Origin: an uncultured Lachnospiraceae bacterium
Lineage (GTDB): Bacteria > Bacillota > Clostridia > Lachnospirales > Lachnospiraceae
Direction of reading: 5' to 3'
DNA length: 41,114 nt
Assembly (NCBI GenBank): GCA_902773435.1
Contig: CACYEN010000078.1
Span: 1 to 41,114, forward strand
In this document: in pieces, positions 19,574-27,769 of the stretch
Layout of the letters: the number at the start of each line of letters is the position of its first letter
How positions within the stretch are numbered: position 1 is the stretch's first letter
Translations under genes and position numbers: made by a program
Notes under the pieces: model-generated
What the model saw: the letters and a program-made list of their open reading frames with translations, nothing else
Databases searched by the model: none
What the model was told of the DNA's origin: nothing

Positions 19574-20818
19574 TTACAGGTCGAAGCTCCTTATATAGGT
19601 CTCCTGCTCCGGCGTGAGGACGTCGATCCCCGCGCCGAGGAAGCGCAGCTTTCTCTCCGCGATCTCCCGGTCGATCCCCGCGGGCACGCGGTTGATCATA
19701 GGCAGCTTCTCCCCCCTGTGGTCGGCCAGGTACTTCGCGGCCAGCGACTGGACCGCGAAACTCATGTCCATGATCTCCGCGGGGTGCCCGTCCCCCGCCG
19801 CCAGGTTGACGAGGCGGCCCTCGCCGATCAGATTGACGGATCTCCCGTTCGGGAGAATGTAGCCCACGATGTTGTCGCGCCTCATTTCCTTTCTGACAGC
19901 GATCTTCTCGAGCCCGGCGACGTCGACCTCCACGTTGAAGTGCCCGGCATTTGTCAGGATGGCCCCTTCTTTCATCGTCAGCATGTGTTCGGGCGTGATG
20001 ACGCCCCTGCAGCCGGTTACCGTGACGAAGACGTCCCCGACCGGCGCGGCCTCCTTCATCGGCATGACGTCGAACCCGTCCATAACGGCTTCGATCGCCC
20101 TGACCGGGTCAACTTCGGTGACGATCACTTTCGCGCCGAGTCCCTTCGCCCGCATCGCGACGCCCTTTCCGCACCAGCCGTAGCCGGCGACGACGACGCG
20201 CTTCCCGGCGGTGACGAGGTTGGTCGTCTTATTGATCGCGTTCCAGACCGACTGGCCGGTGCCGTACCGGTTGTCAAAGAGATGCTTCATCTCCGCGTCG
20301 TTGACAAGCATCATCGGGAACCTGAGCTCTCCCGCCCGGTCCATGGCGAGCAGCCGGATGATGCCGGTCGTCGTCTCCTCACAGCCCCCGATCACGCCCG
20401 GGATCAGGTCGCGAAAGTCGTGGTGCATCATGTTGACGAGGTCGCCCCCGTCGTCGATGATGATGTTCGGCCCCGGGGCGAGCACGCAGGCGAGATGGTG
20501 CCTGTATTCCTCCTCCGTCGCGGCGTGCCACGCGTAGACGTTGATCCCGAGCGACGCGAGCGCCGCCGCGACGTCGTCCTGGGTCGACAGGACGTTGCTC
20601 CCGGTCGCGTAGACCTCCGCCCCGCCGGCCTTAAAGACGCAGGCGAGGTAGGCGGTCTTCGCCTCCAGATGCACGGAGATCGCGACTTTCAGGCCCTCGA
20701 ACGGACGGGACTCCTCGAAATCCTCGCAGATGCTCTGAAGCACCGGCATGTGGGAAGCCGCCCAGTCGATCTTTCTTACGCCGGCCTCCGCGTAAGCCGG
20801 GTTTCTGATTTCACTCAT
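19574..20818 (-). CDS. ahcY: S-adenosylhomocysteinase, short form
   Basis: A 414-residue NAD-dependent enzyme splitting S-adenosylhomocysteine into adenosine and homocysteine. Visible are HLEAKTAYL (50-58), the CEETTTG substrate-binding motif, VVVAGYGWCGKGVA (NAD-binding Rossmann motif) and NAGHFNVEVD. The C-terminus ends YIRSFDL instead of the KPDHYRY tail of the long eukaryotic/proteobacterial form, so it belongs to the shorter type known from archaea and Thermotoga. The gene follows the MTA/SAH deaminase gene by 45 bases and has AAGGAG before its ATG. The pair offers two routes for removing SAH. Confidence 0.95.
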   Translation of the reverse strand: MSEIRNPAYAEAGVRKIDWAASHMPVLQSICEDFEESRPFEGLKVAISVHLEAKTAYLACVFKAGGAEVYATGSNVLSTQDDVAAALASLGINVYAWHAATEEEYRHHLACVLAPGPNIIIDDGGDLVNMMHHDFRDLIPGVIGGCEETTTGIIRLLAMDRAGELRFPMMLVNDAEMKHLFDNRYGTGQSVWNAINKTTNLVTAGKRVVVAGYGWCGKGVAMRAKGLGAKVIVTEVDPVRAIEAVMDGFDVMPMKEAAPVGDVFVTVTGCRGVITPEHMLTMKEGAILTNAGHFNVEVDVAGLEKIAVRKEMRRDNIVGYILPNGRSVNLIGEGRLVNLAAGDGHPAEIMDMSFAVQSLAAKYLADHRGEKLPMINRVPAGIDREIAERKLRFLGAGIDVLTPEQETYIRSFDL

Positions 20819-20863
20819 TGTATCCTTCTCCTTTACGTCAGTTTTGTCCCGCGCGTCCCGCGC

Positions 20864-22162
20864 TCATTTCCCGGGCACGGCCCTGCCCGGCCTGTATTTC
20901 TCCGCGATCCTCCCGGTCTCGAAGTAGACCTTCTCCTCGTCGATCGTCGTCAGGTTCCTGTTCCTCATCACGAGTTTTCCCCCGATCAGGACGTCCGAAA
21001 CCTCATACCCGGTCGCGGAGTAGGCGCACGCCGCCTTCATGTTGTAAACCGGGCGGAGATTCGGGCAGTTCTCGTCGATGAGGATGAGGTCGGCGGTCTT
21101 CCCGACACCGATCGAGCCGAGGTCGTCCCGCCCGATCGCCTCCGCGCCGTTCTCCGTCGCGATCCGGACCGTCTCGTCGGCCGTGAGAACCAGCGCGTCC
21201 TTCGCCGCGCCCTTCTGGGCCATCGTGAGCAGCCTCATCTCCGTGAACATGTTGAGGGAGTTGTTGCTCGCCGCGCTGTCGGTTCCGAGCGCGACATTGA
21301 CGCCCTCCTTCAGCATGCGGGCGACTGGCGCGAACCCGTTGGCAAGCTTCATGTTGCTCGCCGGATTCGTGACGACGTGCACGTTCGGGTTCCTGAGGAG
21401 GCTGTAATCCCCGTCAGAGAGAAAGACGCAGTGGGCGAGCAGGATCCGCCGGTCAAAGAAGCCGAGCCCCGAGAGATACTCCACGGGCGTGCAGCCGTGC
21501 TCGCTCAGGCAGGTATTGTACTCATACTCCGTCTCCGCGAGATGGATATTGAGGCTGAGGTCCTTCTCCGCCGCGAGCTCCCCGACGTACCGGAGAAAAT
21601 CTTCCCCGCAGGTGTAGATCGCGTGGGGTCCGAGCGCGAAATCGACATTCGCGCCGATCTCCCTGCCGTACTCCATTTCCTCGAGCGCCTGGGCGATCCT
21701 GGCCCTGCCTCCCTCGTCGTTCCGGTCGCTGCCGACGAGTCCCCTCGTGATCACGGCGCGCATGCCGCTGTCGGCGCAGGCCCTGACCGACATCTTCGGA
21801 AACATCTGCATATCGACAAATGTCGTCGTCCCGGTCCGGATCATCTCGATCACCGAGAGCATGTTTCCCCAGTAGGCCTCCTCCGGCGTCAGGGCGTCCT
21901 CAACGGGCGTGATCCGCCCGAAGAGCCACTCGTGGAAGGGGAGGTCGTCCGCGTAGTTTCTCATGAGCGACATGTAGGCGTGGGTGTGACAGTTGATGAG
22001 GCCCGGCATCAGCGTCTTCCCTGATCCGTCGATCACCTCGTCCGCCGAGAAACCGCGGGGCTCCCTGCCGATCCCGGATATATGGTCTCCGGTGATGTAT
22101 ATGTCTGTCCGCTCATTTTCGGCGGAGTCCAGCAGGCGGACGTCCCTGATCAGAATCCCCAT
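20864..22162 (-). CDS. mtaD: 5-Methylthioadenosine/S-adenosylhomocysteine deaminase
   Basis: A 432-residue amidohydrolase. Metal ligands are H59/H61 in NCHTHAYMSL, further histidines in NIHLAETE and LAHCVFL, and the catalytic aspartate in GTDSAASNN. The HLAETE and GTDSAASNN motifs are typical of the MTA/SAH/adenosine deaminase subgroup, which converts SAH to S-inosylhomocysteine and MTA to methylthioinosine. Start at ATG 22162 (MGILIRD) is supported by AAGGAG ten bases upstream; an ATG at 22186 in frame is probably not used. It is the promoter-proximal gene of the pair with ahcY and is divergent from the TSCPD gene. Substrate preference between MTA, SAH and adenosine is not readable. Confidence 0.9.
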   Translation of the reverse strand: MGILIRDVRLLDSAENERTDIYITGDHISGIGREPRGFSADEVIDGSGKTLMPGLINCHTHAYMSLMRNYADDLPFHEWLFGRITPVEDALTPEEAYWGNMLSVIEMIRTGTTTFVDMQMFPKMSVRACADSGMRAVITRGLVGSDRNDEGGRARIAQALEEMEYGREIGANVDFALGPHAIYTCGEDFLRYVGELAAEKDLSLNIHLAETEYEYNTCLSEHGCTPVEYLSGLGFFDRRILLAHCVFLSDGDYSLLRNPNVHVVTNPASNMKLANGFAPVARMLKEGVNVALGTDSAASNNSLNMFTEMRLLTMAQKGAAKDALVLTADETVRIATENGAEAIGRDDLGSIGVGKTADLILIDENCPNLRPVYNMKAACAYSATGYEVSDVLIGGKLVMRNRNLTTIDEEKVYFETGRIAEKYRPGRAVPGK

Positions 22163-22164
22163 AT

Positions 22165-22193
22165 TTGTATTTCTCCTTCTTTTCATGTATAAT
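22165..22193 (+). promoter_or_regulatory. Promoter of the TSCPD gene
   Basis: TTGTAT (22165-22170), 17 bases, TATAAT (22188-22193) with an upstream TG (extended -10). It lies in the 57-base divergent gap and overlaps the ribosome binding site region of mtaD on the other strand. Confidence 0.65.
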
Positions 22194-22219
22194 CATGGCA
22201 TAAGGAGGCAAGTTCCGCC

Positions 22220-22462
22220 ATGATCTATAAGACAAAAGGTACCTGTTCACAGCTTATCGAGTTCGAAATCGCCGGCGACAAGGTTCACGACGTCCGCTTT
22301 ACGGGCGGATGCAACGGGAATCTCAAGGGGATCGGCTCACTCGTCGAGGGAATGGATGTCCACGAGGTCATCCGCCGTCTCGAGGGGACGACCTGCGGGT
22401 TCAAGAACACGTCTTGCCCGGACCAGCTCGCAAAGGCGCTCCGCACGGCGATTCACGAATAA
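22220..22462 (+). CDS. TSCPD-domain protein (TIGR03905 type)
   Basis: An 80-residue protein matching the small four-cysteine TSCPD family: KGTCSQLIEFEI, GGCNGNLKGI, the TTCGFKNTSCPDQLA segment holding the TSCPD motif, and a C-terminal helix. The four cysteines probably bind metal. Related domains occur at the C-terminus of vitamin B12-dependent ribonucleotide reductases, but the role of the stand-alone form is unknown. AAGGAGG lies about 11 bases before the ATG. A terminator follows at 22524-22551. Confidence 0.88.
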   Translation: MIYKTKGTCSQLIEFEIAGDKVHDVRFTGGCNGNLKGIGSLVEGMDVHEVIRRLEGTTCGFKNTSCPDQLAKALRTAIHE

Positions 22463-22523
22463 CCGCGCCCCGGCTGTCCGAAAGGGCACACGCGTGCCCC
22501 TCGGCCGGCTTCGAAAATCTGCC

Positions 22524-22551
22524 GCCTGTCCGGATCCGGACAGGCTTTTTT
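22524..22551 (+). terminator. Terminator between the convergent TSCPD and beta-CASP genes
   Basis: Perfect 9-bp stem GCCTGTCCG/CGGACAGGC around GATC, followed on the plus strand by six T. The T-run overlaps the stop codon of the convergent beta-CASP gene. Confidence 0.85.
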
Positions 22552-24175
22552 ACAGCTTCCACTTATTCGCAAGCGCGAGCAGCTGATCGGCAAACTTCGC
22601 CAGGTCCTTGTTGGACATGTGCCTGTCTTCCCTGATGACGGAGCCGAGCAGCTCGTACGCGTTCTCGAGTCTTCCGTAGACCGTCGCGGCCTTCTCGGCC
22701 TTCGCCCCGGTGACGGGATTGCCGTCGGCGTCCTTCTTCACGAACGGAATCCCCTCCGTCCGCACGAGGCACTCGTCGTTCGTCAGGTCCCAGACCATCC
22801 CCGAGAACGGGGCCTCCGCGTCGATGTCCAGCCGGTCCTTCAGGAGATCCCTGAAGATCTCGGTGACCGTATCCTCGCCGTGGACGACGAAGATCCTCCG
22901 CGGCTTCTTCTTAAATCCCGCTGCCCAGTCGAGAAGCCCCTCGCGGTCCGCGTGTCCGGAGATGCCGGCCAGCGTCGTGATCTCCGCCGCCACGGAGATC
23001 TCCTCGCCGAAGAGCGTCACCTTGTCCGCCCCGTTGGCGAGACTCCGTCCCAGCGTGCCCTCGGCCTGGTAGCCGACGAAGAGGATCGTCGACTCCGGTC
23101 TCCAGAGGTTGTGCTTCAGGTGGTGCTTGATCCGCCCGGCGTCGCACATGCCGCTCGCGGAGATAATGACCTTCGGTTCCGGGATCTCGTTGATCTCCTT
23201 GGACTCCTCGGTCGTCAGCGCCAGCGAAAGGCCCGGGAACGTGATCGGGTTGATCCCCTTCGCGACGAGTGCCCTCGCCTCCTCGTCGAAGCAGTCCGCC
23301 GTGTGCTCGTTGAAGATCCCCGTCGCCCTCACTGCGAGCGGCGAGTCCACGTAGACCGGGAAGTTCCCGTAACCGCTCACGAGCCCCTCCTCCTTGATCT
23401 GCCGGAGGAAATACAGGATCTCCTGCGTTCTGCCGACGGCGAATGAGGGGATGACGACATTTCCACCGCGGTCGAACGTCCTCTTCAGGATATCCGCCAG
23501 CGCGGCCTTGTACTCCGGCCTCTCCCCGTGGCTCCTGTCCCCGTAGGTCGACTCCATGACCACATAGTCCGCCTCCCCGACTTTCTCGGGGTTGTTGAGC
23601 ATGGGCTGGTTCGTGTTGCCGATGTCGCCCGAGAAGACGATCTTCGTCTCCTTCCCGTCCTCCGTGACCCAGACCTCGATCGCCGAGGAGCCGAGCAGGT
23701 GGCCGACGTCGGTGAACCGGATCCTGATTCCGTCCGCGGCGTCGATGACCGTGTCGTACGGGCACTCCCGGAAGAGCCGGAGCACACGCTCCGCGTCCTC
23801 GGTGGTGTAGAGGGGGACGTACTCGGCCATCCCCTTCCTCTTCCCCTTCCGGTTTCTCCACTCCGCTTCAAATTCCTGGATGCCGGCGGAGTCGAGCAGC
23901 ATGATCTCGCAGAGATCACAGGTCGCCTTCGTCGCGTAGATCTTCCCGGAGAAGCCCCTGGCCCCGAGGAGCGGGAGCAGGCCCGAGTGGTCGATGTGCG
24001 CGTGGGTCACGAGCACAAAGTCGATCTCGGAGGCGCTGACGGGGATCTCGACATTCTCATAGAGATTCCTTCCCTGCTCCATCCCGCAGTCGATGAGGAT
24101 CTTCTTTCCCGCTGCCTCGAGGAAATGGCAGCTTCCGGTCACTTCGTGGGCCGCTCCGACAAATGTAATCTTCAT
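22550..24175 (-). CDS. Beta-CASP metallo-beta-lactamase ribonuclease (CPSF/Ysh1-like)
   Basis: A 541-residue MBL-fold RNA hydrolase. The zinc motif THAHIDHSG is at 57-64, with DVGHLLGSSAIEV and FSGDIG further on. The beta-CASP portion shows ESTYGDRSH, IPSFAVGRTQEIL, SASGMCDAGRI and FVGYQAEGTLG, then the late histidine motif ISGHADREGLL. The layout is that of stand-alone bacterial CPSF73-like exonucleases, not RNase J (no C-terminal RNase J domain). It probably takes part in RNA decay or processing. The C-terminal 80 residues after VRTEGIPFV are an extra helical tail. The gene is divergent from murG. Confidence 0.9.
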   Translation of the reverse strand: MKITFVGAAHEVTGSCHFLEAAGKKILIDCGMEQGRNLYENVEIPVSASEIDFVLVTHAHIDHSGLLPLLGARGFSGKIYATKATCDLCEIMLLDSAGIQEFEAEWRNRKGKRKGMAEYVPLYTTEDAERVLRLFRECPYDTVIDAADGIRIRFTDVGHLLGSSAIEVWVTEDGKETKIVFSGDIGNTNQPMLNNPEKVGEADYVVMESTYGDRSHGERPEYKAALADILKRTFDRGGNVVIPSFAVGRTQEILYFLRQIKEEGLVSGYGNFPVYVDSPLAVRATGIFNEHTADCFDEEARALVAKGINPITFPGLSLALTTEESKEINEIPEPKVIISASGMCDAGRIKHHLKHNLWRPESTILFVGYQAEGTLGRSLANGADKVTLFGEEISVAAEITTLAGISGHADREGLLDWAAGFKKKPRRIFVVHGEDTVTEIFRDLLKDRLDIDAEAPFSGMVWDLTNDECLVRTEGIPFVKKDADGNPVTGAKAEKAATVYGRLENAYELLGSVIREDRHMSNKDLAKFADQLLALANKWKL

Positions 24176-24270
24176 TTCTCCTCCTTCTCCCCCGCCCGGT
24201 TTATCTTTCTTCCGCCGGCATTTTGTAGTATGATAGGCAGAAGAAAATGAGACCGATAAGGAGCGCTTCC

Positions 24271-25347
24271 ATGAAAAAAATAGTCCTGACAGGCGGCGGG
24301 ACCGCCGGCCATGTCACGCCTAACATCGCCCTCGTTCCGAAGCTTCGGGAACTCGGGTATGAGATCTTCTACATAGGGTCCTACGACGGAATCGAGAAGA
24401 AGCTGATCGCCGACTTCGACATCCCCTACACGGGCATCTCGACCGGCAAGCTCCGGCGCTACTTCGACCCCAAGAATTTCACCGACCCGGTCCGGGTCAT
24501 CCGCGGAATACGCGAGGCGAGAGCCGCTCTCAAAAAGATCCGCCCCGACGTCGTCTTCTCGAAGGGAGGGTTCGTCAGCGTTCCCGTCGTGCGCGCGGCG
24601 AGGAACCTCGGCATTCCGGTCGTCTGTCACGAATCGGACATGACGCCCGGCCTCGCCAACAGGCTCTGCATCCCGGCCGCCGAGAAAGTCTGCTGCAACT
24701 TCCCCGAGACCGTCGAAAACCTCCCGAAGGAAAAGGCCGTGCTCACCGGTACGCCCATCCGCGAGGAGCTGCTCCGCGGAAACAGGGAGGCGGCACTCCG
24801 ATTCACCGGCCTCGAGGGGAAAAAACCCGTCCTCATGGTCATCGGAGGCTCTCTCGGCGCGGCAGCGGTCAACGACGCAGTCCGCGCGGCGCTCCCCGAG
24901 CTGCTCACGACCTACGACGTCATCCACCTCTGCGGCAAGGGCAAGACGGACCCCTCGGCAGGGTTTCCCGGCTACGTGCAGTACGAATACATCAAGGACG
25001 AGCTTCCGGATCTCTTCGCCCTCGCCGACATCGCGGTGTCGCGCGCCGGCGCCAACGCCATCTGCGAGCTTCTCGCCCTCAGGAAACCCAACCTGCTGAT
25101 CCCGCTCTCCGCCAGGGCAAGCCGCGGGGACCAGATCCTGAACGCCCGCTCCTTCGAGAAGCAGGGCTTTTCGATGGTCATGGAGGAAGAGGACGTCACC
25201 ACGCTCAAACTCATCGATGCCATCAAGACGCTCTACGCGGATCGGGAGAAATACCGCGCCGCGATGGAGGAGAGCCTCCACACTGACGCCGTCGGCGTTA
25301 TCACGGGGCTTCTCGAGGAGATCGTGAACCGCGGGAGCGGGAAATAA
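24271..25347 (+). CDS. murG: MurG, lipid II-forming GlcNAc transferase
   Basis: A 358-residue GT28 glycosyltransferase that adds GlcNAc to lipid I at the inner face of the membrane. Motifs: GGGTAGHVTPNIAL, FSKGGFVSVPVVRAA, HESDMTPGLANRL, VIGGSLGAAAVND and the C-terminal SRAGANAICELLALRKPNLLIP. Start chosen at the second ATG (about 24271) because AAGGAG lies seven bases before it; an in-frame ATG about 24 bases upstream lacks a site. Unlike most genomes it is not inside a dcw cell-division cluster; neighbours are unrelated. A bidirectional terminator follows. Confidence 0.95.
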   Translation: MKKIVLTGGGTAGHVTPNIALVPKLRELGYEIFYIGSYDGIEKKLIADFDIPYTGISTGKLRRYFDPKNFTDPVRVIRGIREARAALKKIRPDVVFSKGGFVSVPVVRAARNLGIPVVCHESDMTPGLANRLCIPAAEKVCCNFPETVENLPKEKAVLTGTPIREELLRGNREAALRFTGLEGKKPVLMVIGGSLGAAAVNDAVRAALPELLTTYDVIHLCGKGKTDPSAGFPGYVQYEYIKDELPDLFALADIAVSRAGANAICELLALRKPNLLIPLSARASRGDQILNARSFEKQGFSMVMEEEDVTTLKLIDAIKTLYADREKYRAAMEESLHTDAVGVITGLLEEIVNRGSGK

Positions 25348-25381
25348 GCCTCCTGCGGTCAGTTCAGAAGCAGTTTTTTAG

Positions 25382-25408
25382 AAAAATGGCCGGTCTCCGG
25401 CCATTTTT
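25382..25408. terminator. Bidirectional terminator between murG and the aminotransferase gene
   Basis: Perfect 12-bp stem AAAAATGGCCGG (25382-25393) with CCGGCCATTTTT (25397-25408) around TCT; A and T runs make it work on both strands. Confidence 0.88.
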
Positions 25409-25409
25409 C

Positions 25410-26576
25410 CTATTTCATCGGGAAAGTTCTCCCGATCAGCTCTGTTATTTCGAGAAGCTCCTCCGCCGGCTTCACGAGGGCGAACCGCATATACCCCTCC
25501 CCCTTCGGGCCGAAGGCGGTACCGGGCGTGCCGATGACGCCGCTCGTCTCCATCAGGGTCTCCACGCAGGACGCCGAGGTGTAGCCCTTCGGGACCGGGA
25601 TCCAGGTGAACATGGTCCCCTGGGAGTCCCAGGCGTTCCATCCCTGTTTCCGGAGCCCGCCGCAGAGGGCGTCGCGCCTTCTCTGGTACTCGGCGCACTG
25701 GCGGACCACCTCGTCCGTCGGGCCGGTGAGCGCCGCGACGGCCGCCTTCTGGTAGTGGAAGGAGATCCCGAAATCGTACTGGCTCCTCAGAAGCTTAAGG
25801 GCCCTCACGATGGACGGGTTTCCGATGAGGAATGAGAGGCGGAGGCCCGTCAGGTTGAACGACTTGGAGAGCGAGAAGAACTCCGCGCCGACCTCCTTAG
25901 CGCCCGGGATCGAGAGAAATGAAAATCCCTCCCTGCCGTCGAAGATGATATCCGAGTACGCCATGTCGTTGATGATGAAGAACCCGTACTTTTCCGCGCT
26001 GCGAATGAGGTCCTCGTACATGGATTTCGGAGCGGCGGCTCCCACGGGATTGGACGGATAGGACACGACGATGAATCTCGTCCTCCTGAGCACGTCCTCG
26101 GGTACCGACGCGAGGTCCGGAAGGAATTCGTTCTCCTTCACAAGCTCGTAGTAGACGATCTCGCAGCCCGCGAAATGGGCGCCCGCCTCATAGATCGGGT
26201 AGCCCGGATCCGGGAGCAGGACGACGTCGCCCGGGTTGCAGAGCGCCATCGCGAGGTGGCCCATCCCCTCCTGGGTCCCCTGGACGCCGGTCACTTCGCC
26301 GTCGGAGACCGCGACGCCGTACCGCCTCAGATAGTAGTTCTTAAGGGCGTCCGTCATCTCCTCCGTGTCGACCAGGGAATACTTGTAGTTGTCAGGATTT
26401 CTGACGGATTCCTCCAGCGCCCTCATGATATGTCCGGCGGGCCTGAAATCCGGTGTTCCGACGGAGAGATTGTACACTTTCCTCCCCTGTCTCAGCAGCT
26501 CCGCCTTCTTCTCATCCATTGCCGCGAATATGCCTGTCTGAAAATAATCCAGCATCGCGGCCTGTCTGTATTCCAT
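25410..26576 (-). CDS. PLP-dependent class I/II aminotransferase
   Basis: A 388-residue fold-type I aminotransferase. The PLP lysine is K238 in SLSKSFNLTGLR; other motifs are VGTPDFRP, YPSNPVGA, and the late arginine near YMRFALV. It resembles aminotransferases annotated as DapL-like or aspartate/alanine-type in Clostridia, but the substrate is not readable. An upstream TATAAT with TG (extended -10) lies in the gap to the divergent rhomboid gene. It sits next to the terminator shared with murG and has no biosynthetic partners nearby. Confidence 0.9.
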   Translation of the reverse strand: MEYRQAAMLDYFQTGIFAAMDEKKAELLRQGRKVYNLSVGTPDFRPAGHIMRALEESVRNPDNYKYSLVDTEEMTDALKNYYLRRYGVAVSDGEVTGVQGTQEGMGHLAMALCNPGDVVLLPDPGYPIYEAGAHFAGCEIVYYELVKENEFLPDLASVPEDVLRRTRFIVVSYPSNPVGAAAPKSMYEDLIRSAEKYGFFIINDMAYSDIIFDGREGFSFLSIPGAKEVGAEFFSLSKSFNLTGLRLSFLIGNPSIVRALKLLRSQYDFGISFHYQKAAVAALTGPTDEVVRQCAEYQRRRDALCGGLRKQGWNAWDSQGTMFTWIPVPKGYTSASCVETLMETSGVIGTPGTAFGPKGEGYMRFALVKPAEELLEITELIGRTFPMK

Positions 26577-26658
26577 AATCCTCTGCCCCTTGCTTCTTTC
26601 TCTTAATCCCGCGGCACCGCCGCTTTAATGCATTATAGCATAATTGCCGCCCTCGGAG

Positions 26659-26664
26659 TATAAT
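26659..26664 (+). promoter_or_regulatory. Candidate -10 of the rhomboid gene
   Basis: A perfect TATAAT whose expected start (near 26671) coincides with the ATG of the rhomboid gene at 26672, implying a leaderless or nearly leaderless message. The -35 region is poor. A GGAG 13 bases before the ATG overlaps the start of this hexamer. Confidence 0.4.
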
Positions 26665-26671
26665 ATCATCC

Positions 26672-27286
26672 ATGAGAAGACAAGTTCCTTACGTAACCGC
26701 CGTGCTGATCGCGGCCAATATCATCGTATTCCTGCTCGCCGAGCTCTTCTCCGGGAGCACCGAGAGCACGCGCACGCTCATCGCCTGGGGAGGCGCCTAC
26801 GTCCCGCTGGTGGCGAAGGGCGAGTGGTGGAGGCTCTTCACGTCCATGTTCCTCCACGCCGGGATCCGCCACCTGCTCAACAACATGCTCGTGCTCTTCG
26901 TCATGGGGGAGCATCTCGAGCGCCTGCTGGGAAGGGTGCGCTACGGCGTGGTCTATATAGCGGGCGGCCTCATCTCGAATTACTGCGCCTTCCGGTGGTA
27001 CCTCTCGAGGGACAGGCAGGTCGTGTCCATCGGCGCCTCCGGCGCCGTCTTCGCGGTGATCGGCGCGCTCATCTGGATCATCCTCCGGAACCGGGGACGG
27101 GCCGACGGGCTCACGCTCCGGCAGATCCTGGTCATGTTCGCCCTGTCGCTCTACTTCGGCTTCGCCACGGCAGGGGTGTCGAACATCGCCCACATCTCCG
27201 GCGCGGCGGCCGGGTTCCTGCTGGGCCTTGTTCTCTACCGCAAAAAACCGGTGAGAACCGAACGTTCGGTCCCCGCCGGAAAATGA
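26672..27286 (+). CDS. Rhomboid intramembrane serine protease
   Basis: A 204-residue membrane protein with six hydrophobic helices. The catalytic serine is S123 in GASGAVF and the catalytic histidine H174 in NIAHISGAAAGF; the WR (W53-R54) and HxxxxHxxxN pattern (H62 to N71) are present. It cleaves transmembrane substrates in the cytoplasmic membrane; targets in this organism are unknown. No cytosolic N-terminal domain or tetratricopeptide extension is present, unlike Bacillus YqgP/GluP. It runs ahead of the HIT gene with a 78-base gap. Confidence 0.93.
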   Translation: MRRQVPYVTAVLIAANIIVFLLAELFSGSTESTRTLIAWGGAYVPLVAKGEWWRLFTSMFLHAGIRHLLNNMLVLFVMGEHLERLLGRVRYGVVYIAGGLISNYCAFRWYLSRDRQVVSIGASGAVFAVIGALIWIILRNRGRADGLTLRQILVMFALSLYFGFATAGVSNIAHISGAAAGFLLGLVLYRKKPVRTERSVPAGK

Positions 27287-27364
27287 CAGTACGGATTTCA
27301 TCGCGCTCCGCGCCGCGAAATTCCGCCTGAAACACTAAATTCAATATGAAAAGGAGAATCTGTT

Positions 27365-27769
27365 ATGTCAGACTGCATCTTCTGTATGCTTGCGAACGGG
27401 GAGATCCCGACTGCCACCGTCTATGAGGACAGCGACTTCCGGGTCATCCTCGACGCGAACCCGGCGTCAAAAGGCCACTCGCTGATCCTGCCGAAGGAGC
27501 ATTTCGCGAATATCCGCGAGATGCCCGACGAGCTTCTCGGCAAAGCCGCCGTTCTCGCGAAAAAGATGTCTGTCCGGCTCACGGAAGCCATGAACTGCGA
27601 CGGCCTGAACGTCGTCCAGAACAACGGCGAAGCCGCGGGACAGACCGTCTTCCACTTCCACATCCACCTGATCCCCAGGTACGCGGGCTCTGCCCCGATC
27701 GTCGCCAACTGGCACCAGGGCGTCCTCACAGAGGAGGATAAAGCTGAGATCCTCTCGAAGATGGGCTGA
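27365..27769 (+). CDS. HIT-family nucleotide hydrolase
   Basis: A 134-residue histidine-triad protein: HFHIHLIPR at 97-105 gives the HxHxH active site, and C4/C7 of CIFC probably bind zinc with a later histidine, as in the HinT/Hit branch. It hydrolyses AMP-linked substrates such as adenosine phosphoramidates. AAAAGGAG lies before the ATG. Its last 44 bases overlap, on opposite strands, the end of the DUF6382-FHA gene. Confidence 0.93.
   Translation: MSDCIFCMLANGEIPTATVYEDSDFRVILDANPASKGHSLILPKEHFANIREMPDELLGKAAVLAKKMSVRLTEAMNCDGLNVVQNNGEAAGQTVFHFHIHLIPRYAGSAPIVANWHQGVLTEEDKAEILSKMG

Noticed and set aside
27726-27769. Frameshift or misread stop explaining the HIT/FHA overlap
   Set aside because: Both frames have normal C-termini after complete domains, so a real tail-to-tail overlap is simpler.
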